Shown piece after piece: positions 32,720 through 40,420 of a DNA stretch of 64,000 nucleotides. How positions within the stretch are numbered: position 1 is the first letter of the stretch; every line of letters starts with the position of its first letter. The notes beneath the pieces were generated by a model. The model saw only the letters and a list, made by a program, of their open reading frames with translations. It was not told the origin of the DNA and searched no databases. Position numbers and translations under genes: made by a program. Source of the DNA: JABFRG01 sp038210445 (lineage in GTDB: Bacteria > Myxococcota_A > Polyangia > Polyangiales > Polyangiaceae); contig JBBQWQ010000004.1 in assembly GCA_038210445.1 (NCBI GenBank), positions 124,001 to 188,000 on the forward strand. The letters run 5' to 3'.

Positions 32720-33559
32720 ATGGGTCGTTTCCTCCGTGTCCTCGCGTGGGTCGTGGTGACCGAAAGCCTCGCGCGGGCCGCAGATTCCTCCGTCGCGGCG
32801 CCGGGGGGCCAGCGCAAGCCCTTCACAGCCGACCAAAGGAGCGCCCTCAGGCGCCGCCTCGAGACCGGCGACGAAGGCGCGGTGCGCGCGGCGCTCCACG
32901 AGATCGTGGGCAACGAGGCCTCACGGAGGGAGTTCGGTCCCACCTTGGCTGCGCTCCTCGACGCCGGCGTGCCTGCGTCGCTCGCTCCGAGCCTGCTCTC
33001 GGCGCTCGGCACCGTCGACGGCGCGCTCGGGGCCTCCCGCTTCATCGCCTACGCCGATCACCGCGACGTCATCGTGCGACGGGCCGCCGCCACCGAGCTG
33101 TCGAAGCTGCATACGGTTCCCGCCCGCGCTGCGCTGGCGGTCCTGCTACGCGACTTCGACGGCGACGTTCGACGCCTTTCTGCTGCCGGCCTCGGCGATG
33201 CCGCGGCCAGCGAGGCGGCACCGGACCTGGCGCGCCTGTGGGAGCGAGGCGAGCGGTACGCCCTGGTGCCGTTGGCGCAGGTGTGTGTGGGGGCGCCCTG
33301 CGCGTCGCTCACCAAGGCCGCGGGCGCAGCGCCGCTGGCCGATACCTCGGCCGCCGTCCAGGTGTTCTTTTCCCGCACCGATCGCGGCGCGCCCGACTCC
33401 GTGAAAGTCGATGTGCTGGCCGCCCTCGGGGCCTCCAAGGCGCCCGCAGTTCGTGCCTTTTTGACCGACCTCTCGGAGCGCGCTCCCAAGGCCTCGTCGG
33501 CCGCGGTACGCGCCGCCCTCGAAGGCGCCGTCCGCGCGACCAAGGGTGCCCCGCCGTGA
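32720..33559 (+). CDS. Secreted HEAT-repeat protein
   Basis: A 279-residue protein starting at ATG 32720 with a signal peptide (MGRFLRVLAWVVVTESLARA). The rest is a series of about five helical hairpins with the HEAT pattern, for example RDVIVRRAAATELSKLHTVPARAALAVLLRDFDGDVRRLSAAGLGD, the Asp-Arg positions marking repeat units. Such arrays are binding platforms with no catalytic function. It overlaps the next gene by four bases (GTGA), and the downstream protein also has C-terminal HEAT-like repeats. Confidence 0.75.
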   Translation: MGRFLRVLAWVVVTESLARAADSSVAAPGGQRKPFTADQRSALRRRLETGDEGAVRAALHEIVGNEASRREFGPTLAALLDAGVPASLAPSLLSALGTVDGALGASRFIAYADHRDVIVRRAAATELSKLHTVPARAALAVLLRDFDGDVRRLSAAGLGDAAASEAAPDLARLWERGERYALVPLAQVCVGAPCASLTKAAGAAPLADTSAAVQVFFSRTDRGAPDSVKVDVLAALGASKAPAVRAFLTDLSERAPKASSAAVRAALEGAVRATKGAPP

Positions 33560-35337
33560 GGCGCCCGGCCTTCGCGGCACTCGTCCTCGCTGCGTGCTTC
33601 GGTTGCGGCGGCCCCGCCTTCGAGACCGGTGCCCGTGCCTTCTCCCCTTCGTTCCCGGTCGACAACGGCGCCTCCATCGCGCGCGTGCGCGCCCGCGTCG
33701 CCAAGACGCCGATTCCCCGCGGCCCCGACGTCGCGGTGGGCATCGCCCAAGACCGCAACAGCGTGAGCGCCGTGCTCCTCGACGGCACCCAGCATGCCTG
33801 GGCGTACGCCCATCGCGTCGACCAGCTCTTGATCACCGGCGACGTGGTGGTGGCCAGCGGCGACGGCGAGGCCGTGGTGGTCGACCTCCGCACCGGGCGC
33901 CCGCTCTCGCGAAGAAAGATCGGCCCGGTGCGCCTGGTGGGGGCTTCCGACGACGGCACCATGACCGTGCTCACGCTCCGCCGCGGGGGTATCGGCGGCT
34001 CCTCGGTCGTGGTGTTCGACCGCAGCGGCAACGTGCTCCGGCGCATCGAGAGCGACGAGAGCCTGGGCGCGCCCGCGCTGGTGGGCGGCGTGGTGTTCGT
34101 CCCCTGGAAGACGCAAAGTGTGAGCGCCATCGAGGTGACCACCGGCGAGGAGCTGGGGCGCTTCACCTCGCCGGTCGTCACCGAGTCGGCCTTCACCAGC
34201 AACGGGTCCATCTTCTTCGGCGATCAGGAGCTGGTGCGCTTCGACGACGCGATCTCCGCAGCGAGGCCCACCCGGTTCGCGTTGCCGCCCCACGCTTTTC
34301 TCGGCGAGACCCGGCGTGCGGTCCCCGAGAGCGCGGTGCCACTCGAGGTCTCCGACGCCAATCGACCGTCGCGTCTGCTGGTGAAGGCCGCGCCCGACCC
34401 CGGCCTGGGGTTCGAAGATAACGTGTATTATACCATCAACTACGGCGCGCTCACGGCGGTAGACGTCGGCTCCGGGCACCCGCTCTGGTCGGTTCTGCCC
34501 GGTGCCGATGCGGCCGGCGGCGGCTCGTACCACGGCGGCGCCTACCTTTGCGACGTCGAGGGCCGCATCTTTCGGGTGGCGCTCGACGGCGCGGTTTCGC
34601 CGACCGGGCGATTCAACCGGCCGCTCCGCAGCTGCCTCGTGCGCAGCGACGCCGTCGTCACGGTGCCGCCGCATCGTCCCGACCCGACCACCAAGAACTT
34701 CTCGTCGGTGCTCCTCTCGTCGCGCCCCGAGCTCTTGCCGCTCCAGCTCTCGCTCCTCGACGCGCTCGGCAAGTTCGGCACCGACGAGGCCGCGCAGGTG
34801 CTCCTCGACATCGCCGAGGCTCCCAAGACGATGAAGGACGTGAGCGATCGGGCGCGCACGGTCATCGCCTCGTTGCGCACCGGCCGCGCAGCCATGGTCA
34901 CCCGTTTGGGCAACCACGCAGACTTCTTGGCGGAGCATCCTGCGCCGGCGGTGGGCCCCATGGCCGAAGCGCTCGCCACCATGGGCGCCCGCGAAGCCGC
35001 ACCGGAGCTGGCGCGTCACCTGCTCGACCCGGCCACTGCAGAGGCAGACCTCCCGGCCATCGCACGGGCCCTGCGAGCACTTGCCGGCGCCAATGAGCTC
35101 GCCAAGCTGCGCCAGTTCTTCGCCCTGTATCGCGTGGCCGCGCGCGGGCCGCACCAGGAGGCGGCGTGCGCCGTGGCGGGCGAAGCGTTGGCAACGCAAG
35201 GTTCGCCCGAAGACGTCGCGCGCGTCGACAAGGCGCAAAACGACGTAAGCACCAACGCCGAGGTACGCCGCCTCCTCGCCGAGGCTCTGGCCAAGGCGCC
35301 TCGCAACGTACCGAACCCCTCCCGCACGCCTCCCTGA
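33556..35337 (+). CDS. Secreted beta-propeller/HEAT-repeat lipoprotein
   Basis: A 593-residue protein starting GTG 33556: a signal peptide and lipobox CFGCGGP. Residues about 50-380 have PQQ/WD-like blades (VVVASGDGEAVVVDLRTGRPLSRRKIG, SAIEVTTGEELGRF, ALTAVDVGSGHPLWSVLPG) that suggest a 7-8 bladed propeller. The last 200 residues are HEAT-like helices (VLLDIAEAPKTMKDVSDRARTVIAS, MAEALATMGAREAAPELARHLLDP). It could present or dock partners on the outer face of a membrane. It is translationally coupled to the HEAT-repeat gene upstream. Confidence 0.78.
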   Translation: MRRPAFAALVLAACFGCGGPAFETGARAFSPSFPVDNGASIARVRARVAKTPIPRGPDVAVGIAQDRNSVSAVLLDGTQHAWAYAHRVDQLLITGDVVVASGDGEAVVVDLRTGRPLSRRKIGPVRLVGASDDGTMTVLTLRRGGIGGSSVVVFDRSGNVLRRIESDESLGAPALVGGVVFVPWKTQSVSAIEVTTGEELGRFTSPVVTESAFTSNGSIFFGDQELVRFDDAISAARPTRFALPPHAFLGETRRAVPESAVPLEVSDANRPSRLLVKAAPDPGLGFEDNVYYTINYGALTAVDVGSGHPLWSVLPGADAAGGGSYHGGAYLCDVEGRIFRVALDGAVSPTGRFNRPLRSCLVRSDAVVTVPPHRPDPTTKNFSSVLLSSRPELLPLQLSLLDALGKFGTDEAAQVLLDIAEAPKTMKDVSDRARTVIASLRTGRAAMVTRLGNHADFLAEHPAPAVGPMAEALATMGAREAAPELARHLLDPATAEADLPAIARALRALAGANELAKLRQFFALYRVAARGPHQEAACAVAGEALATQGSPEDVARVDKAQNDVSTNAEVRRLLAEALAKAPRNVPNPSRTPP

Positions 35338-35342
35338 GAACC

Positions 35343-35987
35343 ATGACCACGACCGTCAACCGCCCCATCGTCCGCTCGTTCCTCGCTCGCTTTCACAAGG
35401 AGTGTGCGGCCCACGTCCGCGCCGGGGGCCATGGCGTGTACTGGGAAGAGCCGAAGCGCGCGCGCATCGTGCTTCCGGTTCCAGACGACGACAACCCGTC
35501 GGACCTGGCGCTCTTCTCGCTGCTCGATATCGGCAAGCAGCGCTGGAAGGTGGAAGAGAAAGGGCCTTTCGCCGGCCTCGCCACCGTGCTCGTCCCCCGC
35601 TCCGAAAACTGGATCGTCCTTCGCCGGGCGGCGCGCGACTCGGTGCACCCGGGGCCTACCCGCAAGGTGCGCTTCGACTGCCTGGCGTGCGGCGCCTGCT
35701 GCAAAGACAACGAGGTCATCCTCTTTCCGGTAGACGTCGAGCGCTTCCGCGAGGCCGGCCGCACCGACCTCATGAAGCCGCCGCTCGCGCGCCGGGTGAA
35801 CGGCAAGCTGGTGCTCACCCTGCTGCCCGAGTCCAAACGCTGCCGGCATCTCGCCAAGGACAACAAGTGCGGCATCTACACGGTGCGGCCCGACGCATGC
35901 AGCTCCTTTCCGGTGGCCAGCGAGTGCTGTCTCTTTGCACGCGAAACGGAGCTCGGCATCTACGACGGCTTGCGTCCCGAGGCATGA
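35343..35987 (+). CDS. YkgJ-family cysteine cluster protein
   Basis: A 214-residue protein with the YkgJ/Fe-S-like Cys set: CLACGACCKDNEV (residues ~116-128), CRHLAKDNKCGIYTVRPDACSSFP and SECC near the C terminus. The family binds a metal or Fe-S cluster of unknown function, and some members act on methylation or modification of proteins. It has no signal peptide and is probably cytoplasmic. ATG 35343 begins MTTTVNRP; its stop overlaps the next start (ATGA). Confidence 0.85.
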   Translation: MTTTVNRPIVRSFLARFHKECAAHVRAGGHGVYWEEPKRARIVLPVPDDDNPSDLALFSLLDIGKQRWKVEEKGPFAGLATVLVPRSENWIVLRRAARDSVHPGPTRKVRFDCLACGACCKDNEVILFPVDVERFREAGRTDLMKPPLARRVNGKLVLTLLPESKRCRHLAKDNKCGIYTVRPDACSSFPVASECCLFARETELGIYDGLRPEA

Positions 35988-36751
35988 GCGCGCGGTGGTC
36001 GGCCCGCGCGGCGATGGCAGCCCTGGTCGCAGGGTGCCACGGCGACGTATCGCGCGTGGGCGCTCCGTCGGCCGCGCGCACCGATCTCGCGCCGTCCTCA
36101 CTGCCGCGCGGCGCCGTCACCCGCGAAGAGCGCGACGTGGGCAGTGGTACGGGGCGGGAGCGCTGGCGCCTGGCCTGGACCGAGCCGCCCATGCCGCATT
36201 GCCGCGACCTGGGAGAGCTGCCGTTTCCCTGTGGTTGCCAGGAGCTGGAAGGAGGCGACATCGGGCACCTCGTGCTCGAGCGTCGGCGAGCGGGCGCGCG
36301 TCCCGAGCTCCTCGATCTCGGCGGCCTCTTCGCCGACGAGCCGCGCGAGTCGCTCACCGGGTTCGCGTCGCTGCCCGCTCCGAACGTGCGCGTGCTCGAG
36401 CTCGGCGACTACGATCGCGACGGCCACGCCCTCGAGTTTCCCTTGCGCACCGGCACCGAAGATTGCGGCCATGGTCGCCATGTTCTGGTGGGCGTGCTCG
36501 CCGGGCACACCGAGCTTGGCGCGGCCACCACCGCGGAGCACCCGGAGCGGCCGCTGGTGCTGGACGCCGCCGCCGATTTCCGCACGCTGGCCAAGACCGG
36601 GCGCCTCTCCCGGGTGTACTGGAACTGCTTGGACCACAGCAGCCAGGTGGAGCGTGCCTACGAGGGCACCGTCGAGGCTGGCGTGTTCCACGTGCGCGTC
36701 GTGGTGCGCGAGTGCTCGTCTCGCAACATCGTCGAAACAGAGGCCCTGTGA
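35984..36751 (+). CDS. Secreted lipoprotein of unknown function
   Basis: A 255-residue protein with a short signal peptide and lipobox AALVAGC (Cys 18). The mature part contains a Cys-rich segment MPHCRDLGELPFPCGCQELEGG and an Asp-rich stretch LELGDYDRDGHALEFPLRT that resembles a calcium or FG-GAP-like loop. It ends FHVRVVVRECSSRNIVE. Coupled to the Cys cluster gene before it and the quinone oxidoreductase after it (GTGA overlap). Its function is not inferred. Confidence 0.72.
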   Translation: MSARWSARAAMAALVAGCHGDVSRVGAPSAARTDLAPSSLPRGAVTREERDVGSGTGRERWRLAWTEPPMPHCRDLGELPFPCGCQELEGGDIGHLVLERRRAGARPELLDLGGLFADEPRESLTGFASLPAPNVRVLELGDYDRDGHALEFPLRTGTEDCGHGRHVLVGVLAGHTELGAATTAEHPERPLVLDAAADFRTLAKTGRLSRVYWNCLDHSSQVERAYEGTVEAGVFHVRVVVRECSSRNIVETEAL

Positions 36752-37731
36752 AAGCCATCCGAATTCGTGAGCCTGGTGGTCCCGAGGTGCTCGAGCTGGT
36801 GCAGGTGGAGACGCCGTCGCCGCGCGCCGGCGAGGTGCGCATTCGCGTGGCCGCGGCCGCGGTGAACCGCGCCGACCTGCTGCAGCGCCTGGGCGCGTAC
36901 CCGGCCCCCAAAGACGCCCCCCAAGACATTCCGGGGCTCGAGATCGCCGGCGTGGTCGACGCGCTCGGCGAAGGCGTCTCCTCCCCCGCGGTGGGCGCGC
37001 GCGTGTACGCCATTGTGGGGGGCGGCGGCTACGCCGAGTACGTCACCGTGCATGCGCGGGCGCTGGCGCCCATTCCCGAAGGGCTGGGCGACGTCGAGGC
37101 GGCCGCCGTGCCCGAAGCGTTCGTCACCGCCTACGACGCCATGGTGCTCCAGGGCGGGCTCCAAGCGGGCGAGAACGTTCTCATCCACGCTGTTGGCAGT
37201 GGCGTGGGAACCGCCGCTACCCAGATCGCCGTGGCCATCGGCGCGCGCCCCATCGGCACCGCGCGCACTGCAGACAAGCTGGAGCGCGCCAAGGAGCTGG
37301 GCCTGGCGCATGGAATTCATGTGCAGAATGCACATTTCGCGGACGCCGTTCGCGCCGCCACCGGCGGCGAGGGAGCCGCGGTGATCCTCGACCTGGTGGG
37401 CGGTAGCTACGGCCCCGAGAACCTGCGCGCAGCGGCCCATCGCGGGCGCATCGTGGTGGTGGGGTTGGTGGCGGGGCGGTCGATGGAGCTCGACCTTGGT
37501 CTGCTCCTGCAGAAGCGCTTGCTCCTCCAGGGCACCGTGCTGCGCGCGCGCCCGCTGGAAGAGCGCATCGCGGCGCATCGGGTACTGGCCCGCAACCTCG
37601 GGCCGCTGTTGACCGCCCGCAAGCTCCGTCCGGTGGTCGACCGCGTGCTTCCGCTGGAACAGGCCGCCGAAGCGCACCGCGTCATGGCCGAGAGCGAGAG
37701 CTTCGGCAAGCTGGTGCTCACTCTGGGCTGA
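36748..37731 (+). CDS. NADPH:quinone oxidoreductase (zeta-crystallin type)
   Basis: A 327-residue medium-chain dehydrogenase/reductase without zinc ligands. The MDR start is KAIRIREPGGPEVLELVQVETPSPRAGE; VNRADLLQRLGAYPAPK fits the quinone-reductase group, and the nucleotide-binding motif is AVGSGVGTAATQIAVAIGA. Reactions known in this family are two-electron reduction of quinones or enones with NADPH. GTG 36748 overlaps the preceding stop. The dispersed palindrome at 37321-37333 falls in HVQNAHF. Confidence 0.9.
   Translation: MKAIRIREPGGPEVLELVQVETPSPRAGEVRIRVAAAAVNRADLLQRLGAYPAPKDAPQDIPGLEIAGVVDALGEGVSSPAVGARVYAIVGGGGYAEYVTVHARALAPIPEGLGDVEAAAVPEAFVTAYDAMVLQGGLQAGENVLIHAVGSGVGTAATQIAVAIGARPIGTARTADKLERAKELGLAHGIHVQNAHFADAVRAATGGEGAAVILDLVGGSYGPENLRAAAHRGRIVVVGLVAGRSMELDLGLLLQKRLLLQGTVLRARPLEERIAAHRVLARNLGPLLTARKLRPVVDRVLPLEQAAEAHRVMAESESFGKLVLTLG
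37321..37333. repeat. Dispersed palindrome GTGYA-N3-TGCAC, site 8
   Basis: The plus strand reads GTGCA-GAA-TGCAC, with perfect arms. In the quinone oxidoreductase gene it provides codons GTG CAG AAT GCA CAT for Val-Gln-Asn-Ala-His, preceded by GGA ATT CAT; the last three and the three preceding codons are A/T-ending. Confidence 0.8.
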
Positions 37732-37734
37732 AGG

Positions 37735-38547
37735 TCAGTGGTTGCGGGCGTGCTCGAGGCACAGGTTGCGGGGCTTGCCCCCGCACTTTTCGCAGGTGCA
37801 CACGCGAATGTCGGCGTCGTCTGCGTCGCTCTTGCCGCAGATGGCGCAGACCCGCGCGCTCTTCGCGACCCGTTCAGCGGCCGGCGGCGGCGTCAGCGAC
37901 GTGCGGCGGGCGGTCTGCCGAACCACCAGGTTGCGCCGCTTGAGAAGGTCGACAAAGTGGCCGGTGAAGAAGACCAGGTAGTTGCCGACGCCGGCCAAAA
38001 TGGCGCCACGCGTCGACCAGCTGCCGAGCGCGAAGCCCACGATGAGCCCAGCGCCGATGAGCATGCCCACCCACTTCACGCGAACGGGAATGACCCACAT
38101 GATGTAGATCTGAAAATCGGGAAATAGCGTGGCGAACGCCAGGTACATCGAGAGGTTCAGCCAGGTGTTGCCGGAGGGCCCGGCAAAGGCCGCCACCACT
38201 ACGGTGAAGAGCGCCCCCAGCAAGTAGTAGAGGTTCAGCTTGAACGCGCCCCACTCGCCCTCCAGGTTCGCGCCGATCATCCAGGTCCAGTACAGCATCA
38301 GGATGATGAAGATCGGCGAGGTCTCGGGCGGGATGAACATGAAGGTCACCAGGCGCCACACCTGCCCGTGACGGATGGCATCGAGATCGAGACGCAAGGC
38401 GTCGATGAAGCCCGGGCGTGCCATGCCCAGCACCCAGACGATGGCCATGCCCCCGACGATGAAATACATCAAGTTCGGAATCGCGAAGCGACCCAGCCGA
38501 CGTTCGAGGCGCGCGAGAAGGCGATCCATGTCTCTCGCGGCTAGCAT
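37735..38547 (-). CDS. Rhomboid-like membrane protein with C-terminal zinc-ribbon, no catalytic serine seen
   Basis: A 270-residue protein with about six helices (FAIPNLMYFIVGGMAIVWVLG, RHGQVWRLVTFMFIPPET, IFIILMLYWTWMIGANLEGEWG, LYYLLGALFTVVVAAFAG, WLNLSMYLAFATLFPDF, MLIGAGLIVGFALG). The WRLVTFMFIP and NLEGEWG segments are typical of the rhomboid/derlin superfamily, but the GxSx serine and catalytic His are not visible, so it may be a derlin-like pseudoprotease. The C-terminal tail carries CAICGK...CTCEKCGG...C, a metal-binding ribbon. ATG 38547 or 38529 may start it. Confidence 0.75.
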   Translation of the reverse strand: MLAARDMDRLLARLERRLGRFAIPNLMYFIVGGMAIVWVLGMARPGFIDALRLDLDAIRHGQVWRLVTFMFIPPETSPIFIILMLYWTWMIGANLEGEWGAFKLNLYYLLGALFTVVVAAFAGPSGNTWLNLSMYLAFATLFPDFQIYIMWVIPVRVKWVGMLIGAGLIVGFALGSWSTRGAILAGVGNYLVFFTGHFVDLLKRRNLVVRQTARRTSLTPPPAAERVAKSARVCAICGKSDADDADIRVCTCEKCGGKPRNLCLEHARNH

Positions 38548-38594
38548 GGGGCGCCGTTACCTACAAGGCGGGGCGCCCGTCACTCGCGACATGT

Positions 38595-39122
38595 TCAAGG
38601 CGGCGGCGCGCCGCACTCGAGCCAGCTACCGATGGTGCGCAGGCCTTCGGCACCGATCGGCGGACCGCCCAGCGGCATTGGCTTGCCGCAGCTCGGGTCG
38701 CCCCGCAGGTTGCACAGCATCGTGCTCTCTGCGCCCGGGGAGCAACCGACGAGGTACGGCCGGCCGGAAATCTGTGCGGTGAGAAGGCTCTGGTAGAACG
38801 CGCTCGCGCTGCGATCATCGAGCCGCGGCTGCGCGTCGCCTGCACCATGACAGCCGCGCGACGCGCACTTGGCGGCCACCAGCACCGGCATCACGTCCTT
38901 CTCGAAGGTCACCGTACACGCGAGCCCACAGCCGCTGTCGCGCGCGAGCTGCGCGTCGCTCGGGGCGTCGGCTCGGGCATCTGCCGCTCCATCAACGTCG
39001 CTTGCGCCGCCACTGCTGCTGGGGGCCAGGTTGTCGACCTTGGAGCCGCTGCATGCGACGAGCGCGGCCATCGCCACTGCGCTCACGCTGCCCGCGCGTC
39101 GAAGGTGAGCTCGGTAGCCCAT
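38595..39122 (-). CDS. Cytochrome c-like lipoprotein with a CX4CH motif
   Basis: A 175-residue lipoprotein (signal peptide ending LVAC, Cys 24) with a Ser/Asp/Ala linker. Its core has FEKDVMPVLVAAKCASRGCHG, a cytochrome-c-like N-terminal helix where CXXCH is replaced by C86-X4-C91-H92, and later CGKPMPLGGPP followed by IGSWLECGAPP, which match the Met-ligand and C-terminal helix of small c-type cytochromes. Whether heme can be attached at a CX4CH site is the key question; this spacing is known in some tetraheme cytochromes. It is the distal gene of a pair with a paralogue directly upstream (two bases between them). Confidence 0.78.
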   Translation of the reverse strand: MGYRAHLRRAGSVSAVAMAALVACSGSKVDNLAPSSSGGASDVDGAADARADAPSDAQLARDSGCGLACTVTFEKDVMPVLVAAKCASRGCHGAGDAQPRLDDRSASAFYQSLLTAQISGRPYLVGCSPGAESTMLCNLRGDPSCGKPMPLGGPPIGAEGLRTIGSWLECGAPPP

Positions 39123-39124
39123 GC

Positions 39125-39673
39125 TCAGTTGTTGGGTGCGCCGCACGCCAACCACGCCTGAATCTTGTCGAGGCTCGGCTGGGTGAGCGCCGGAAGGCCG
39201 AGAGGCATCGGCTTTCCGCAGGTCGGGTCCTTCTTCAAGTTGCAGAGCATGTACCCGGTGTTGGGGTCGGTGGTGCACGGGTCGAGGTAGTGCCGCGTGG
39301 TGCCTGGCTGCGTCTTGCCTGCCAGCGAGTTCCACATCTGGTTCGGGTCGTTGTCGAGCATCGGCGGGTCGGTGGCCGACTTGGGGTCGTGGCAGCCGCT
39401 CTTGGCGCAGGCGCCTTCGCCGGCAGCGTTGAAGAGAGGCACGATGTCGGTCTTGAAGCTGGCGTCGCAAGCGCCCGCGTCGATGGGACCCTTGCCGCTG
39501 CAGACCACGCCTCCGCCGCCGTCGCCTCCACCGGAGGTGGGCTCCGGAACCTTCTCGTTCTTGAGCGCGTTGTAGTCGCCGATCTTCGACTGATCGACGG
39601 CGCTACACGCCCACGTGGCGAACGCCCCTGCGAGCAAGAAAGAAACAACAGCTGCGACGGGGGGCGATTTCAT
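39125..39673 (-). CDS. Cytochrome c-like lipoprotein with a CX4CH motif, paralogue
   Basis: A 182-residue lipoprotein (lipobox TWAC, Cys 23) with a Gly/Asp-rich linker. Like its neighbour it has FKTDIVPLFNAAGEGACAKSGCHD (C89-X4-C94-H95), a CNLKKDPTCGKPMP segment (candidate Met 156) and IQAWLACGAP at the end. The two are paralogues from a local duplication. They are likely membrane-tethered periplasmic or outer-surface electron carriers. Divergent from the DUF4266/DUF3570 operon across a 493-base region. Confidence 0.78.
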   Translation of the reverse strand: MKSPPVAAVVSFLLAGAFATWACSAVDQSKIGDYNALKNEKVPEPTSGGGDGGGGVVCSGKGPIDAGACDASFKTDIVPLFNAAGEGACAKSGCHDPKSATDPPMLDNDPNQMWNSLAGKTQPGTTRHYLDPCTTDPNTGYMLCNLKKDPTCGKPMPLGLPALTQPSLDKIQAWLACGAPNN

Positions 39674-40166
39674 CCTTCACCTATTCTGGCCAGTCACCGA
39701 GGTCCCACGCAAGCGGAACGATGTCTTCCGCCCGCACGCGGGGAGTGTGAACGATTGTGAACTGCACGTGGTGCGCCACGCGGCGAGCGGCGTTGTCCGC
39801 GCTGCCGCGAAAGAACTGCGCCCCGCGCGCCTCGCCCATCACCCGCGCAAACCCGCGGTTCGCTTGGCACCCACATCGTCACCGGGGTGCATCGACCGCG
39901 GAACGTTCCGCTCGGGGTGGCTCTCACGGGAACCACTGAAGTGCCCTCACCCGATGGCCCTGGCCCTCAGTGGGGGCGAAGGGCCGCGATGCAAAGCCGC
40001 GTTTTTTCATGGTTCGAAACTGGCACCAATCGTGCGATGCTCAATTAACTGTCGTGCGACCGCGTCATGGGACCCGGGCACGCTGCACACGCATCAAATG
40101 CCCCATCGGATCGTGCCGCGGCTTCGCGGCGACCCTAAGGGGAGTCGACGCGCAGGAGGAACGAAG
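39674..40166. other. Intergenic region between divergent cytochrome-like and DUF4266 operons
   Basis: About 490 bases without a convincing gene. It contains a sigma-54-like promoter (40021-40036) and, immediately before the DUF4266 start, a strong Shine-Dalgarno sequence AGGAGGA at 40154-40160. A one-mismatch relative of the dispersed palindrome lies at 39755-39767. This region should contain the promoters of both operons. Confidence 0.6.
40021..40036 (+). promoter_or_regulatory. Sigma-54-like promoter candidate for the DUF4266 operon
   Basis: TGGCAC-N5-GTGCG fits the TGGCAC-N5-TTGCA consensus with conserved GG and GC dinucleotides separated by ten bases, as sigma-54 promoters require. It is 130 bases upstream of the DUF4266 start. 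Two positions of the -12 element differ from consensus, so it is a candidate only. Confidence 0.4.
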
Positions 40167-40391
40167 ATGGCTCAGGTTCGAACGATCGTCTTCAAAGCAG
40201 CTCTGGTCATCATCGCCCTCGCCGTGACCAGCGGGTGCGTCAAAGTCATGCCCTACGAGCGCGGCACCCTCGCGCTACCGTCGATGACGACGGAAGACAT
40301 CGCCATTGGCATCGACGGCCACGTGCGAGGCGTCTCCGAAGGCGCCGCAGGCGGGCTGAGCGGTGGTGGCGGCGGCTGCGGTTGCAACTGA
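40167..40391 (+). CDS. DUF4266 family small lipoprotein
   Basis: A 74-residue protein with a signal peptide and lipobox TSGC (residue 24), then VMPYERGTLALPSMTTED and a C-terminal GGLSGGGGGCGCN. The YERGxLALPxM segment and the Gly-rich end with CGCN are the DUF4266 hallmarks. In other bacteria DUF4266 genes sit next to DUF3570 outer-membrane proteins, as here. The two terminal Cys could bind metal or form a disulfide with a thiol partner. ATG 40167 follows AGGAGGA. Confidence 0.9.
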   Translation: MAQVRTIVFKAALVIIALAVTSGCVKVMPYERGTLALPSMTTEDIAIGIDGHVRGVSEGAAGGLSGGGGGCGCN

Positions 40392-40420
40392 AGCTGTTGA
40401 AATCCTTTCTCTGGAGTCCC

